Program-made: the position numbers and the translations under genes
Assembly (NCBI GenBank): GCA_020402745.1
Contig: JADBYZ010000008.1
Coordinates: 1-62,300, forward strand
DNA length: 62,300 bases
Direction of reading: 5' to 3'
Source: Phenylobacterium sp.
GTDB lineage: Bacteria; Pseudomonadota; Alphaproteobacteria; Caulobacterales; Caulobacteraceae
Shown here: positions 1 to 8,840 of the stretch, piece by piece
How positions within the stretch are numbered: position 1 is the stretch's first letter
Layout: every line of letters starts with the position of its first letter
The notes under the pieces: generated by a model
Told to the model about the DNA's origin: nothing
Seen by the model: only the letters and a program-made list of their open reading frames with translations
Databases searched by the model: none

Positions 1-82
1 CCCGGTCCAGAGCCGGAACCCCGCCCCGACGGGCCGCGCCAATCTCTCCAAACCCAAGCTGCCCCGTCGACTTCACTGACAT
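1..82 (-). CDS. putative transposase, N-terminal 27 residues only
   Basis: An open frame starts with ATG at 82 on the minus strand and runs off the left edge of the window. The visible residues begin MSVKSTGQLGFGEIGAAR and continue basic and glycine-rich. This opening (GQLGF followed by an RRGG segment) reminds me of N-termini of IS5-like transposases. The start is supported by GGAGG with a seven-base spacer. The position just inside a putative terminal repeat is what an IS transposase would show. Only 27 residues are visible, so the family is uncertain and another short gene cannot be excluded. Confidence 0.45.
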   Translation of the reverse strand, partial: MSVKSTGQLGFGEIGAARRGGVPALDR

Positions 83-136
83 CGCAAATCCTCCAACGCC
101 AAAGCAGGGAATCACGATCCGGGGATTTCGCAATAG
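1..136 (-). mobile_element. 5' end of an insertion sequence, truncated by the window
   Basis: Read on the minus strand from position 136, the sequence begins ACTATTGCGAAATCCCC, a terminal-repeat-like end. About 40 bases of leader follow, then a strong ribosome site GGAGG seven bases before an ATG at 82. The outer boundary abuts a REP-like palindrome (CCCCCTTGGGGG). A near-identical end, ACTGTTGCGAAAT, lies at 34040 and is joined to the same palindrome, which supports a real element terminus. The other end of the element is outside the window. Assignment to the IS5 superfamily is an inference from the first transposase residues only. Confidence 0.6.
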
Positions 137-185
137 TCCCCCAAGGGGGAGCTGTCAGCGAAGCTGACTGAGGGGGTCTACGGCG
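137..185 (-). repeat. REP-like palindromic repeat (copy E)
   Basis: The 49-base unit has a CCCCC-AA-GGGGG palindrome, a stem-loop with arms GTCAGC and GCTGAC around GAA, and the tail GAGGGGGTCTACGGCG. The same layout recurs at 34177-34226 and 34291-34332. It lies between the end of atpF and the insertion sequence, a usual position for REP elements that protect or end transcripts. Confidence 0.8.
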
Positions 186-209
186 TTGCAGGGGGCGGGT
201 TGAACGCCG

Positions 210-722
210 TCAGCTCAGCTTTTCGGCGATCAGAGGAATGGCGCGATCGACCAGCGTGTCGGACTTGGCGCCGGCGAGGCGGTCCGCAAGCACCTGCTCG
301 GCCATGCGCGCGGCGAGGTCCACGGCGGCGGCGCGCACCTCGGCTTCGGCCTGGGCCTCGGCGTTGGCGATCTTCCGTTCGGCCAACTGCTGGCGACGGG
401 CCAGGGACTCGTCCAGCCGGGCCTTGGCGTCGGCCTCGTAGGCCCGGGCCTGATCCTCGGCGGCGGCCAGCATATCGCGGACCTGCTTCTCAGCCTCGAC
501 CCGCTCCGCTTTAAGCTCGGCCAGGAGGCGTTCGGCCTCGGCGCGGATGCGGGCGGCCTCGTCCAGGTCGTTCTGGATGGCGTCCCTCTGGGCGTCGAGG
601 CGACCGGCGATCATCTGCGGCGCCTTGGCCACAAAGACCACGATGCCCAGGAAGATGATCAGGCCAGCGGCGATCCAGAACTCAGGCTTCGACGGATCGA
701 GGGAGATATGGAACGGATTCAT
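210..722 (-). CDS. atpF: ATP synthase F0 subunit b
   Basis: This is the peripheral stalk subunit of the F1F0 ATP synthase, an inner-membrane protein that ties the F1 head to subunit a. The 170-residue protein has one N-terminal membrane segment (about residues 15-32) followed by a long charged alanine-rich helix, the standard b architecture and length. Its ATG overlaps the TGA of the b' gene by one base (TGATG), so translation is probably coupled. It is the last gene of the F0 operon I-a-c-b'-b. A REP-like repeat and an insertion sequence follow it. The F1 genes are not in this window, as is normal for alphaproteobacteria with separate F0 and F1 operons. Confidence 0.95.
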   Translation of the reverse strand: MNPFHISLDPSKPEFWIAAGLIIFLGIVVFVAKAPQMIAGRLDAQRDAIQNDLDEAARIRAEAERLLAELKAERVEAEKQVRDMLAAAEDQARAYEADAKARLDESLARRQQLAERKIANAEAQAEAEVRAAAVDLAARMAEQVLADRLAGAKSDTLVDRAIPLIAEKLS

Positions 723-1303
723 CAGGCGGCTCCCTTGGCGGCGGCGCGCAGGTCAGCGGCGGAGGCCGCAGTCCCCGTGAGGCGCTGCACCATAGCCCCG
801 GCGGTCTCGACGGCGATGTCGCCGACGCTGGCCATGGCCGTGTCCCGGAGGCTCCGGATGCGGGTCTCAGCGGCCGCAAGTTCGTCGGCGATCCGGGCGT
901 CAGCTTCCGCCTGGCGGGCGGCGAATTCGGCGTTCGCCTTCGCCTTAGCCTCGGCGGCCACGGAGCGGGCGCGGGCCCGGGCCTGCTCGATCTCGGCCCG
1001 TGCAGAGGTCGCCTGGGCGTCCGCCTCATCCTGGACCCGGCGGGCCTCAGCCACCGCGGAGGCGATGGTCTCGGCCCGGGTATCCTTCACCTTCCGGAGG
1101 CGCGGGATGAAGACCCTCGACATGAGGGTGTAGAGGACGATGAAGATCAGTAGGAGCCAGACAATCTGGCCGCCCCAGTACTGGAGTTCGAACTGCGGCA
1201 GGCCGCCGCCGCCGCCAGTTTCGGCAGGGGCGGTTCCGGCATGCGCGCCGTCCAGGGCCGCAGGTGCGGCGCCGGGGGCGGTCGGGGTGTCTTCGGCGGC
1301 CAT
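722..1303 (-). CDS. atpF': ATP synthase F0 subunit b'
   Basis: This is the second, divergent stalk subunit, found in photosynthetic bacteria and alphaproteobacteria, where b and b' form a heterodimer in place of two b chains. The 193-residue protein has an alanine/proline/glycine-rich N-terminal stretch of about 35 residues, one membrane segment (about 46-64) and a long charged coiled coil. The N-terminal extension rich in A, P and G is common in b' proteins of this group. It sits between atpE and atpF in the F0 operon and overlaps atpF by one base. Confidence 0.93.
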   Translation of the reverse strand: MAAEDTPTAPGAAPAALDGAHAGTAPAETGGGGGLPQFELQYWGGQIVWLLLIFIVLYTLMSRVFIPRLRKVKDTRAETIASAVAEARRVQDEADAQATSARAEIEQARARARSVAAEAKAKANAEFAARQAEADARIADELAAAETRIRSLRDTAMASVGDIAVETAGAMVQRLTGTAASAADLRAAAKGAA

Positions 1304-1381
1304 CTGGCTACGACGTCCTCAGGATGCGGATACGCCGACAGGCCCTCGGGCCGGCCGACGTCGCCGCAGGATCAGTTGAAG

Positions 1382-1606
1382 TCAGCTGAACAGGATCAGC
1401 AGGCCCAGCACGAAGGCCAGGATGCCCAGGGCTTCGGTCAGAGCCGCGCCGAGGATCAGGTTGGTGAACTGGCCGCCGGCCGCCGACGGGTTGCGGGTGG
1501 CGCCCGCCAGGAAGTTCCCGAAGATGGTGCCGACGCCGATGCCCGCGCCGATCATGCCGAGGGTCGCCAGACCCGCGCCGATGAACTTAGCCGCTTCCGC
1601 TTCCAT
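1382..1606 (-). CDS. atpE: ATP synthase F0 subunit c
   Basis: This is the rotor-ring proteolipid that carries protons through F0. The 74-residue protein shows two membrane helices joined by the polar RNP loop (residues 38-40). The ion-binding carboxylate is Glu58 in the second helix (context ALTEALGI). The first helix has the glycine-rich GAGIGVG packing motif. No extra sodium-ring residues are evident, so a proton-coupled ring is expected. It lies between atpB and atpF'. Confidence 0.96.
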   Translation of the reverse strand: MEAEAAKFIGAGLATLGMIGAGIGVGTIFGNFLAGATRNPSAAGGQFTNLILGAALTEALGILAFVLGLLILFS

Positions 1607-1657
1607 GATTTTGGTCCTGCTTGAGTGTTGGAAAGGGGTGAAGGATGGACCCGGCGA

Positions 1658-2425
1658 TCAGTGATGATCGCCGAGGTTGACCACGTCATTCAGGTAGACG
1701 CAGGTCAGAACCGCAAAGACGAAGGCCTGGAGGAAGGCCACGAGGAATTCGAGGGAGGTCAGGGCGACCACGCCCGCCAGCGGCAGGACGGCGCCGACGA
1801 CGCCCACGGCGCCCAGGCCCGCCAGGGCGGGGATGAAGCCGGCGAAGACCTTCAGGGCGACGTGCCCGCCCAGCATGTTTCCGAACAGTCGCAGGGCGAG
1901 GGTGACCGGCCGCAGGAAGAAGGAGATGATCTCGATCGGGGTCACCAGGAAGAGCATGTACCAGGGCACGCCCGACGGGACGAACAGCTTGTACATGTTG
2001 GCGCCGTTCCGGAGAAAACCCACCACCAGGACGATCAGGAAGGTCATCAGGGCGAGGGTGACCGTCACCGCCAGCTGCGATGTCGCGGTGAAGGACAGGA
2101 ACATTCCGAGCATGTTCATCGAAAGGACGAACAGGAAGATCGAGAAGACGTAGGGGAAAAACTTGCGGGACTCGTGCCCGATGATCCCGTGCGCCATGTC
2201 GTCGATATAGCTGAACAGGCCCTCGGCGATCAGCTGCATCCGGCCAGGAACCACCGCCGCACGGCTGGTGGCGATGGCGAAAAAGGCGATGATCAGGCCT
2301 GCCGCGATCAGCATGGCCATGATCGAGTTGTTCAGCGACAGGTCGACGAGAATGCCGCCGGGCAGCTCCACGGTGGGGAGCTGGAGGCCCTTGTGGATCT
2401 CGAACTGTTCCATCGGGCTGGCCAT
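1658..2425 (-). CDS. atpB: ATP synthase F0 subunit a
   Basis: This is the stator channel subunit that contacts the c-ring. I place the start at the ATG at 2425 (MASPMEQFEI), giving 255 residues. A longer frame upstream has unrelated composition and runs into atpI. GGAG precedes this ATG. The protein has several hydrophobic helices and the family signature LALRLFGNMLGGH, which contains the essential arginine. It follows atpI by 16 bases and precedes atpE by about 50, all in one operon. Confidence 0.95.
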   Translation of the reverse strand: MASPMEQFEIHKGLQLPTVELPGGILVDLSLNNSIMAMLIAAGLIIAFFAIATSRAAVVPGRMQLIAEGLFSYIDDMAHGIIGHESRKFFPYVFSIFLFVLSMNMLGMFLSFTATSQLAVTVTLALMTFLIVLVVGFLRNGANMYKLFVPSGVPWYMLFLVTPIEIISFFLRPVTLALRLFGNMLGGHVALKVFAGFIPALAGLGAVGVVGAVLPLAGVVALTSLEFLVAFLQAFVFAVLTCVYLNDVVNLGDHH

Positions 2426-2441
2426 GCCGCCTCGAGCTCCT

Positions 2442-2798
2442 TCAATCGTCGTCGTCCGAGGCGTCGTCGGGCAGGTCCCGGGCGGGGCCCCAATCCCGCG
2501 CCGCCTGGGCGCTGTAAATCCTGGCCGAACGCACGGCCATCCAGATCGAGATGACGAAGCCCCCCAGGACCCCGACAATCATCCCCCAGGGCGCCGAACC
2601 GACAAGGACGTCGACCGCCGCACCGAGACCCACCCCGACAAAGACCCCGCCAAGAAGCAGGGCCATGATGCGGTATCCGTAGCCCGACGCCTGAGCGCCG
2701 TGATCCGGGATGTCCCGCGTCGTTCGCGCCTCCAGGGCCGCGGCCTGCTCGTCTAGACGACGAATGGCCTCTTCCCTCGAGAGATCCGATCCTGGCAT
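2442..2798 (-). CDS. atpI: ATP synthase-associated protein AtpI
   Basis: This small membrane protein of the AtpI family assists assembly of the c-ring or ion supply to the synthase; in other bacteria it is not strictly essential. The 118-residue protein has a charged N-terminus, two membrane segments (about 43-62 and 70-88) with the glycine-rich pattern typical of AtpI, and an acidic tail ending DDDD. It is the first gene of the F0 operon. A candidate promoter lies about 65 bases upstream. Confidence 0.88.
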   Translation of the reverse strand: MPGSDLSREEAIRRLDEQAAALEARTTRDIPDHGAQASGYGYRIMALLLGGVFVGVGLGAAVDVLVGSAPWGMIVGVLGGFVISIWMAVRSARIYSAQAARDWGPARDLPDDASDDDD

Positions 2799-2860
2799 GG
2801 GTCACACGGTCTGACGGCCCTGGCGGAGGCCAGGACCCCGGGCTGGATTTCGGGCCGGAA

Positions 2861-2887
2861 CCTATAGAAGCGGTTGCAGTGCGTCAA
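2861..2887 (-). promoter_or_regulatory. candidate promoter of the F0 operon
   Basis: On the minus strand TTGACG (2887-2882) and TATAGG (2866-2861) are separated by 15 bases and stand just upstream of atpI. The spacer is short for a vegetative promoter, so this is tentative. Between here and the end of smc at 2994 there is only a weak GGCC hairpin followed by a T-rich stretch, which may end the smc transcript. Confidence 0.4.
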
Positions 2888-2993
2888 GGCTGGGCGGCCG
2901 GCTTTTAAGCCTTTGAATTCAAAAGAAAAGAATGGCCTCAAAGGGCCTGGAGGCAGCGGTCTGCCCGGCGGTCCGGGGATTCCCGCCCGACGC

Positions 2994-5900
2994 CTACTCC
3001 GCCGCCAGGGCCTCGGCCTGCCGGAGGTCCACGGAAACCAGCTGCGAGACCCCGCGCTCGGCCATGGTCACCCCGAACAGCCGGTCCATCCGAGCCATGG
3101 TGACCGGGTTGTGAGTGATCGCGAGGAAGCGGGTCTGGGTGCGCCGGCGCATCTCGTCCAGCAGGTTGCAGAACCGGTCGACATTGGCGTCGTCCAGCGG
3201 CGCGTCCACCTCGTCCAGCACGCAGATGGGCGCCGGATTGGCCAGGAACACGGCGAAGATCAGGGCGCAGGCGGTCAGGGCCTGCTCGCCGCCGCTCATC
3301 AGGCTCATGGCCGCCAGCCGCTTGCCGGGCGGGCAGGCGAGGATCTCGAGGCCGGCTTCTAAGGGGTCGTCGGACTCCACCAGGCGCAACTCGGCCTCGC
3401 CGCCTTGGAAAAGGGCCTGGAACAGGGCCTGGAAATGGCCGTTGATCACGTCGAAGGCCGCCAGAAGGCGCTCGCGCCCCTCGCCGTTGAGCTCGTTAAT
3501 GCCCTGCCGCAGCCGGGCGATGGCGCCGGTCAGGTCCGCCTGTTCCGTGCGCAGGGTGTCCAGCCGTTCGGCGTACTCGCGGGCCTCTTCTTCGGCCCGC
3601 AGGTTCACCGCCCCAAGGGCCTCGCGCTGGCGCTCGAGGTTGTAGAGGTGGGCCTCGACGCCGCCGGCCTCGGCGGGGATGGCGACGGCCTCGTCCGCCA
3701 GGGACCGCGCCAGGTCCTCGGGTTCGACCCGGGCGGTCTCGCGGATCTGGCCGGCGATCTCGGTCAGCCGCTCGCGGGCGGACTCCAGCCGGGCGTCCAG
3801 GCCCGCCCGGCGCTCGCGCACCTCGGAGGCGGCGGCCTCGGCGGCCCTCACCGCCCGGGTCGCCTCGGCCCGCTCGGCCTCGGCGGTGGAAAGGGCGTCG
3901 GAGGTGGCGGCCCGGCGGGCCTCCGCCTGGCCCAGCTCGGTCAACAGGGCCTGGAGCCGGTGGGCGTGGGTGGCGGGCTTCTCCCGGGCGGCGTCCAGGC
4001 CGGCGACGGCCTTGGCGCGCTCCCCGGCCAGGCGATCCAGGCGCTGGGCGGCAGCGGCCGAACGGCGGCTCCAGTCGTCGCGATCCTCGCAGGTTCTCTC
4101 CAGCTGGCGGCGGCGTCCGTCGCGATCGCGCACCTCGGCGTCCAGGGCCGCGCGCGCCTCGGCGGCGGCCTCCACGGCCGGAGCGGTGAGGGCGCGGGCC
4201 GCCTCCAGCCGGGCGCCGGCGTCCCCGGCGTCTCCCGCCGCCACGACCTCGGCCTCGGCGGCGGCAAGGGCCGCTTCCGTCTCGGACATCTCGGCCTGGA
4301 AGCGCCGGATCAGATCGTCGAGGGACTGCCTCTGGGCTTCGCGGCGCGCCGCCTCGCGATCATGGCGCTCCCGCGCCTGGCGGGCCTGGGCCACGACCTG
4401 TTCTGCAGCTGCGGGGCCACGGCGGGCGTTCCGGACCCCGGCTTCGGCCTCGGCCAGGGCGCTGGCCGTGGCGGTGAGGACGGCGGCGGCGGCTTCGGCC
4501 TCGGGGCGCAGGCCCGCCAGCTGGTCTTCCAGTTCGGCCAGCCGGCCGCGCTGGGTCATCCGGACGGCCGAGGCCCTCGGGGCGTCCGCCCGCGCCACGA
4601 AACCGTCCCAGCGCCACAGGTCGCCCTCGCGGGAGACGAGGCGCACGCCGGGCGCCAGGCTGGCGGCCAAGCGATCGCCTTCGCTGCGGTCCACCAGCCC
4701 GACCAGGGCGAGGCGCGCGGCCAGGGCCTGGGGCGCCTTCACCCGGCCCGCCAGGGGCTCGGCGCCCGGGGGCAGGGTGCTGAGGGGTGCTGGCGCGCCC
4801 TTCCAGAAGGCGTTGGCCCGGGGGTCCAGGGCCGCGTCGAGGTCGTCGCCCAGGGCGGCGGCGAGCGCCGCCTCAAGCCCGCGCTCGGGGGTGATGCTGT
4901 CCACCGCCGGGGCGAAGCCGTCCTCAGCGGGGTCCTTGAGCAGGCGCGAAAGACCCCGCGCCTCGGCCTCAGCCGCGTCAAGGCGGGCGCGGACCTCGCG
5001 GGCGGCGTCCTGGGCCTGGCCCTCGGCGCGGGCGGCTTCGGTCCGGGCCGCCTCAGCCGCCTCGAGGGCGCTGCGGGCCGCAGAAAGCTCGGCTTCCGCC
5101 GCAGCCAGCGCCTCGGCGGCGGCCTTCGCCTCCGGGCCTTCGGCGCCGCTGAGGGCCTCGCGCTCGCGCACGGCCTGCTCCAGGGCCCGGCGGGTCCGGG
5201 CCGCGCGGCTGCGGGCCTCTTCCGCCCGCGTCTCAGCCGCGCGGCGCTGAGCGGCCTCGGCGGCGACCTGGGCGGCCAGGGCCTCGACCTCGGCCTGGAC
5301 CCGGTCGCGCTCGACCTCCGCCAGACGCAGGGCGGACTCCAGTTCGGGGCCCCGGGAGGGGGCGGCGGCGACCTCCGCCTCCAGGCGGCTGATCTCGGCG
5401 GCCAGGCGGGCCAGGGCCTCCTCGGCGTCGGCTGTGATCTGGGTCTCGCGGGCCCGGTCGGCGTCGATGCGGGTGATGTCGGCCTCGAGCCGGCGAACCT
5501 CCTCGGCCAGGGCCTCGGCCTCGCGCTCCAGCCGGTCGCGGTCGATGGCCAGCTTGTTCAGGACAGCCGCCGCCAGGGTCTCGGCGTCCCGCAGGGCGGG
5601 CATGGCGGCCTCGGCCCGGGCCGAGCGGGCGCTGGCGCCGGCCGCGGCGCGGGCCGTGTCCTCAACGCCGCGGACCGCCTCCGCCTCCTCCTCGGATAGC
5701 CGCCGGACGGCCTCGCCCGCCTCGCTCCAGCGCGCATGCAGGACAGCGGACTGGAGGGTGCGGATCTCGCCGGAAAGCCGGCGATAGCGCTCGGCGTTCC
5801 TGGCCTCCCGCCGCAGACGGTTCAGGGCGGAGTCCAGCTCCCGGGCGATGTCGTCCAGGCGGGACAGGTTGGTCTCTGCGGCCCTGAGACGGAGCTCCGC

Positions 5901-6437
5901 CTCATGCCGGCGCGAGTGAAGGCCCGAAACTCCGGCGGCTTCCTCCAGGATCATCCGGCGGTTCTGCGGCTTGGCCGCGATCAGTTCCGAGATCTGGCCC
6001 TGGCGCACCAGGGCCGGGGAGTTGGACCCGGTCGAGGCGTCCGCGAACAGGAGCTGCACGTCCCGGGCCCGGACCTCGCGGCCGTTGACGCGGTAGGTGG
6101 AGCCCTCGCCCTTGTCGATCCGGCGGACCACCTCCAGGACAGGGCTGTCATTGTAGGCCGCCGGCGCCCGCCGCTCGGCGTTGTCGATGGTCAGGACGAC
6201 CTCGGCGTGGTTGCGGGAGGTCCGGCCGCCGGACCCGGCGAAGATCACGTCGTCCATGCCGCCGGCCCGCATGGCCTTGGCGGAATTGGCGCCCATCACC
6301 CAGCGCAGGGCTTCCAGAAGGTTGGACTTCCCACAGCCGTTCGGACCGACAATGCCCGTGATTCCGGGCTCGATTCGCAGTTCCGTCGCATCCACGAAGG
6401 ACTTGAAGCCGGAGAGCCTGAGCCGCTGGAACTGCAC
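2994..6437 (-). CDS. smc: chromosome segregation ATPase SMC
   Basis: This is structural maintenance of chromosomes protein, which dimerises and works with ScpA and ScpB to compact and segregate the chromosome. The 1147-residue protein has an N-terminal ATPase lobe with Walker A GPNGCGKS (31-38), about 450 residues of coiled coil, a central hinge, a second coiled coil, and a C-terminal lobe with the ABC signature MSGGEQ (about 1047) and Walker [12 protein letters not shown] (about 1071). Length is normal for bacterial SMC. Translation appears to start at a GTG at 6437. It is the last gene of a DUF721 - DsbA-like - smc operon. Its high GC content produces long false frames on the opposite strand. 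Confidence 0.97.
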   Translation of the reverse strand: MQFQRLRLSGFKSFVDATELRIEPGITGIVGPNGCGKSNLLEALRWVMGANSAKAMRAGGMDDVIFAGSGGRTSRNHAEVVLTIDNAERRAPAAYNDSPVLEVVRRIDKGEGSTYRVNGREVRARDVQLLFADASTGSNSPALVRQGQISELIAAKPQNRRMILEEAAGVSGLHSRRHEAELRLRAAETNLSRLDDIARELDSALNRLRREARNAERYRRLSGEIRTLQSAVLHARWSEAGEAVRRLSEEEAEAVRGVEDTARAAAGASARSARAEAAMPALRDAETLAAAVLNKLAIDRDRLEREAEALAEEVRRLEADITRIDADRARETQITADAEEALARLAAEISRLEAEVAAAPSRGPELESALRLAEVERDRVQAEVEALAAQVAAEAAQRRAAETRAEEARSRAARTRRALEQAVREREALSGAEGPEAKAAAEALAAAEAELSAARSALEAAEAARTEAARAEGQAQDAAREVRARLDAAEAEARGLSRLLKDPAEDGFAPAVDSITPERGLEAALAAALGDDLDAALDPRANAFWKGAPAPLSTLPPGAEPLAGRVKAPQALAARLALVGLVDRSEGDRLAASLAPGVRLVSREGDLWRWDGFVARADAPRASAVRMTQRGRLAELEDQLAGLRPEAEAAAAVLTATASALAEAEAGVRNARRGPAAAEQVVAQARQARERHDREAARREAQRQSLDDLIRRFQAEMSETEAALAAAEAEVVAAGDAGDAGARLEAARALTAPAVEAAAEARAALDAEVRDRDGRRRQLERTCEDRDDWSRRSAAAAQRLDRLAGERAKAVAGLDAAREKPATHAHRLQALLTELGQAEARRAATSDALSTAEAERAEATRAVRAAEAAASEVRERRAGLDARLESARERLTEIAGQIRETARVEPEDLARSLADEAVAIPAEAGGVEAHLYNLERQREALGAVNLRAEEEAREYAERLDTLRTEQADLTGAIARLRQGINELNGEGRERLLAAFDVINGHFQALFQALFQGGEAELRLVESDDPLEAGLEILACPPGKRLAAMSLMSGGEQALTACALIFAVFLANPAPICVLDEVDAPLDDANVDRFCNLLDEMRRRTQTRFLAITHNPVTMARMDRLFGVTMAERGVSQLVSVDLRQAEALAAE

Positions 6438-6455
6438 CTGACCTGCCTGTCCCCC

Positions 6456-7061
6456 CTACTTCGAGGCTTCGGCGACGGCCTTCTCGAGGGCCGCCAGGCT
6501 GATCTCGCCGGAGGCGACGGCCTTGCCATTGATGAAGAAGGCCGGCGTACTGGCGATTCGGTCCTGCTTCACCGCCCGCTCGACCCGCTCGTTCAGGGAC
6601 TTGAGGGCGGCCTCATCGGTGATGCAGGCATTGAACTGGGCCTCGGTCAGGCCCGCCGACTGGGCGATCCTGAGCAGGACGCCGCGCATGTCGCCGGTCT
6701 GGAAGATCTCCTGCTGGCTTCGGAAAACAGCATCCAGGACGGTGAAGTACTTGTCCTTGCCCGCACAACGCGCCGTGAGGAAGCTCGCCGCCGCCAGCTC
6801 ATTCGGCGGGGTGAGGAACTCCTTCAGGGTGTAATGCACCTTGCCGGTGTCGATGTACTTCGCCTTGAAGGCGGGGAAGACCTCGTTGTTGAAGGTCGCG
6901 CAATGGACGCAGCTGGCCGAGGCGTACTCCACCATCTTCACCGTCGCCTTGGGGTCACCCAAGGTCATGTCCTCCGCCGACGGCGCGGGGCCGCGGGTGC
7001 AGGCCGCGAGCAGGAGGGCGCCGGCCAGGGCGACCAGGGCGAGGGGCTTGAAGCGGGACAT
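6456..7061 (-). CDS. DsbA-like thiol:disulfide oxidoreductase lipoprotein
   Basis: This is a periplasmic thioredoxin-fold protein of the DsbA/Thioredoxin_4 family. The 201-residue protein begins with a lipoprotein signal ending in the lipobox LLAAC (Cys21), so the mature protein is probably membrane-anchored. The active site is CVHC (51-54). The cis-proline loop (STPAFFING) appears near residue 175. It probably introduces or shuffles disulfides in exported proteins; CVHC is close to the CPHC of oxidising DsbA. It lies 18 bases upstream of smc and 75 downstream of the DUF721 gene. A dsbB is present at 59156-59686 in the same window and could be its partner. Confidence 0.88.
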   Translation of the reverse strand: MSRFKPLALVALAGALLLAACTRGPAPSAEDMTLGDPKATVKMVEYASASCVHCATFNNEVFPAFKAKYIDTGKVHYTLKEFLTPPNELAAASFLTARCAGKDKYFTVLDAVFRSQQEIFQTGDMRGVLLRIAQSAGLTEAQFNACITDEAALKSLNERVERAVKQDRIASTPAFFINGKAVASGEISLAALEKAVAEASK

Positions 7062-7136
7062 GACGCCTCCAGGGAACAGTCAAAGCGAAAGTAGAACGCG
7101 ATTCTCGGTCATTAGGGACGGTGGGCCAAGGGCCTG

Positions 7137-7697
7137 TCAGGGACTGCCAGGCGGGTTTCTGTGGACGGACCGCCCGAGACTGACCAGCGCGCGCCGCAGG
7201 CGATCAGTCCTCGCCGTTTCCGCCTCCCGAGCAAGCTCCGCCTCAACGGCCGCGTCCAGGGGCGGTGGACGACGTCGGCCGGCCAGCTGGGCGGGCGCCT
7301 GGACCGGGCGCAGCCGAAGGGGCCCCTGGACGACCCGGAGCCGACCCGCCGATCCCGCCCCGAGGAACAGATTGACCCGCTCCAGGATCTCGGCGCTGCG
7401 GTGCTGGATCAGGGTCGCGGACGGACCGGCGACGCGGATTTCCAGGACGCCGGGCGTCCCGCCCCGGGGTGAGGACAGCTTCACGGGCTCGGTCCGGCGG
7501 GCGAGGTCGGCTCCGACAATCTCCGGCCACCGGACCTGCAGGGCTCCGGGACCTTGCCCGAACCGCTCGTCCAGCGCCTTGAGGAGGGGCGTCAGGCTGC
7601 GCCCTGCAGGGGGCGCCGCCCTCTGTGCAGGCCGGGTCCGGCGGCGAGCCAGGATCTCCACAGCTTCGGCGAGGGTGGGCAGTCTCCGGCTCGGCAT
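7137..7697 (-). CDS. DUF721 (DciA-type) protein
   Basis: The 186-residue protein carries a DUF721 domain in its first half, with the conserved pattern RWPEIVGADLARRTEPVKL around residues 59-77 and a strand-rich section after it. DUF721 proteins include DciA, the widespread loader of the replicative helicase DnaB in bacteria lacking DnaC. The C-terminal half is arginine- and alanine-rich and poorly conserved. It is the first gene of an apparent operon with the DsbA-like lipoprotein and smc, and is divergent from mutY. A replication role is inferred from family membership only. Confidence 0.8.
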   Translation of the reverse strand: MPSRRLPTLAEAVEILARRRTRPAQRAAPPAGRSLTPLLKALDERFGQGPGALQVRWPEIVGADLARRTEPVKLSSPRGGTPGVLEIRVAGPSATLIQHRSAEILERVNLFLGAGSAGRLRVVQGPLRLRPVQAPAQLAGRRRPPPLDAAVEAELAREAETARTDRLRRALVSLGRSVHRNPPGSP

Positions 7698-7793
7698 GCG
7701 CCCAGTCTACAGCGGGAGGCGTGGGGGGAGCGAGTCCCGGTCGGGCGCAGCCGGCGCTTTCCGCCTCGCAAGGAAACCTCGTAGTCTGGCGCC

Positions 7794-8840
7794 ATGACTC
7801 CAGACCGCCTTCAGGCGCGCATCCGCGATTGGTACCGCGCCAACGCCCGGACCCTACCCTGGCGGCGACCGCCGGGCGACGGCGCCGTCACCCCGGACCC
7901 CTACCGGGTCTGGCTCTCCGAGGTGATGCTCCAGCAGACCACGGTGGTCCATGCGGCCCCCTACTACGAGGCCTTCCTGAGGCGATGGCCCACCGTCACG
8001 GCCCTCGCGGATGCGGAGGACGCCGAGGTCATGGCCGCCTGGGCGGGCCTGGGCTACTACGCCCGGGCGCGGAACCTGCTGGCGTGCGCCCGGGCCGTCC
8101 GGGACCGGTTCGCCGGTCGGTTCCCGGATACGGAGGCGGCCCTGCTCAGCCTGCCCGGGGTGGGTCCCTACACGGCCGCAGCGGTGGCCGCGATCGCCTT
8201 CGACCGTCCCGCGAACGTGGTGGACGGCAATGTCGAGCGGGTCATGTCCCGGTTGTTCGCGGTGGAGACGCCCCTGCCGGCGGCGCGCGCCCAGCTGTGG
8301 GACCTCGCCGCAGGCCTCGTGGATGGCGCCGCCCCCGGCGACTGGGCGCAGGCCTTGATGGACCTTGGCGCGACGATCTGCCGACCGCGTTCGCCGCGAT
8401 GCGATCTCTGCCCGGCCGCTGACGCCTGCGCCGCACGCGCCTCGGGCGCTCCGGAGGGCTGGCCGCGAAAGACGGCGCGAGGCGCCCGGCCCGACCGCGC
8501 CGGCGTCGCCTTCGTCCTGCGCCAGGGGGGATGTATCGCCGTCGTCCGGCGACCGCCCCGCGGCCTGCTGGGCGGCATGCTGGGCTTGCCGGGCACAGCC
8601 TGGACGGCGGGGGGGCCGGGGGCGGATGAGATCACGACCTCCGCCCCTACGGATCTGGACTGGCGGGAGGCGGGTTCGGTGGATCACGTCTTCACCCACT
8701 TCCGGCTGACCCTGCGGGTGCTGACGGCGGAGGGCGACGCCCCTGGCTCGGAGTGGCTGGCGGAAGCCGCCCTGGGCGACCTGCCCAGCGTCTTCCTCAA
8801 GGCGGCCCGGCGGGCGCTGGGGATGTCCGCCGTGGAATGA
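7794..8840 (+). CDS. mutY: A/G-specific adenine DNA glycosylase
   Basis: MutY removes adenine mispaired with 8-oxoguanine in base excision repair. The 348-residue protein has the catalytic Glu43 in SEVMLQQT, the helix-hairpin-helix LPGVGPYTAAA (120-130) with catalytic Asp144, and a [4Fe-4S] site Cys196-x6-Cys203-x2-Cys206-x5-Cys212. A NUDIX-like C-terminal domain that recognises 8-oxoG fills the last 110 residues or so. Its 3' end overlaps the 3' end of the convergent MFS gene by 44 bases. Confidence 0.96.
   Translation: MTPDRLQARIRDWYRANARTLPWRRPPGDGAVTPDPYRVWLSEVMLQQTTVVHAAPYYEAFLRRWPTVTALADAEDAEVMAAWAGLGYYARARNLLACARAVRDRFAGRFPDTEAALLSLPGVGPYTAAAVAAIAFDRPANVVDGNVERVMSRLFAVETPLPAARAQLWDLAAGLVDGAAPGDWAQALMDLGATICRPRSPRCDLCPAADACAARASGAPEGWPRKTARGARPDRAGVAFVLRQGGCIAVVRRPPRGLLGGMLGLPGTAWTAGGPGADEITTSAPTDLDWREAGSVDHVFTHFRLTLRVLTAEGDAPGSEWLAEAALGDLPSVFLKAARRALGMSAVE

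Noticed and set aside
1625-2554. 309-codon open frame on the plus strand
   Set aside because: It is antisense to atpB. Histidine/glutamine/aspartate-rich composition reflects the complement of hydrophobic codons.
3405-5699. 764-codon open frame on the plus strand
   Set aside because: It is antisense to the smc coiled-coil region. Glycine/leucine/arginine-rich composition is that of a false frame in GC-rich DNA, while the minus strand encodes a complete SMC.
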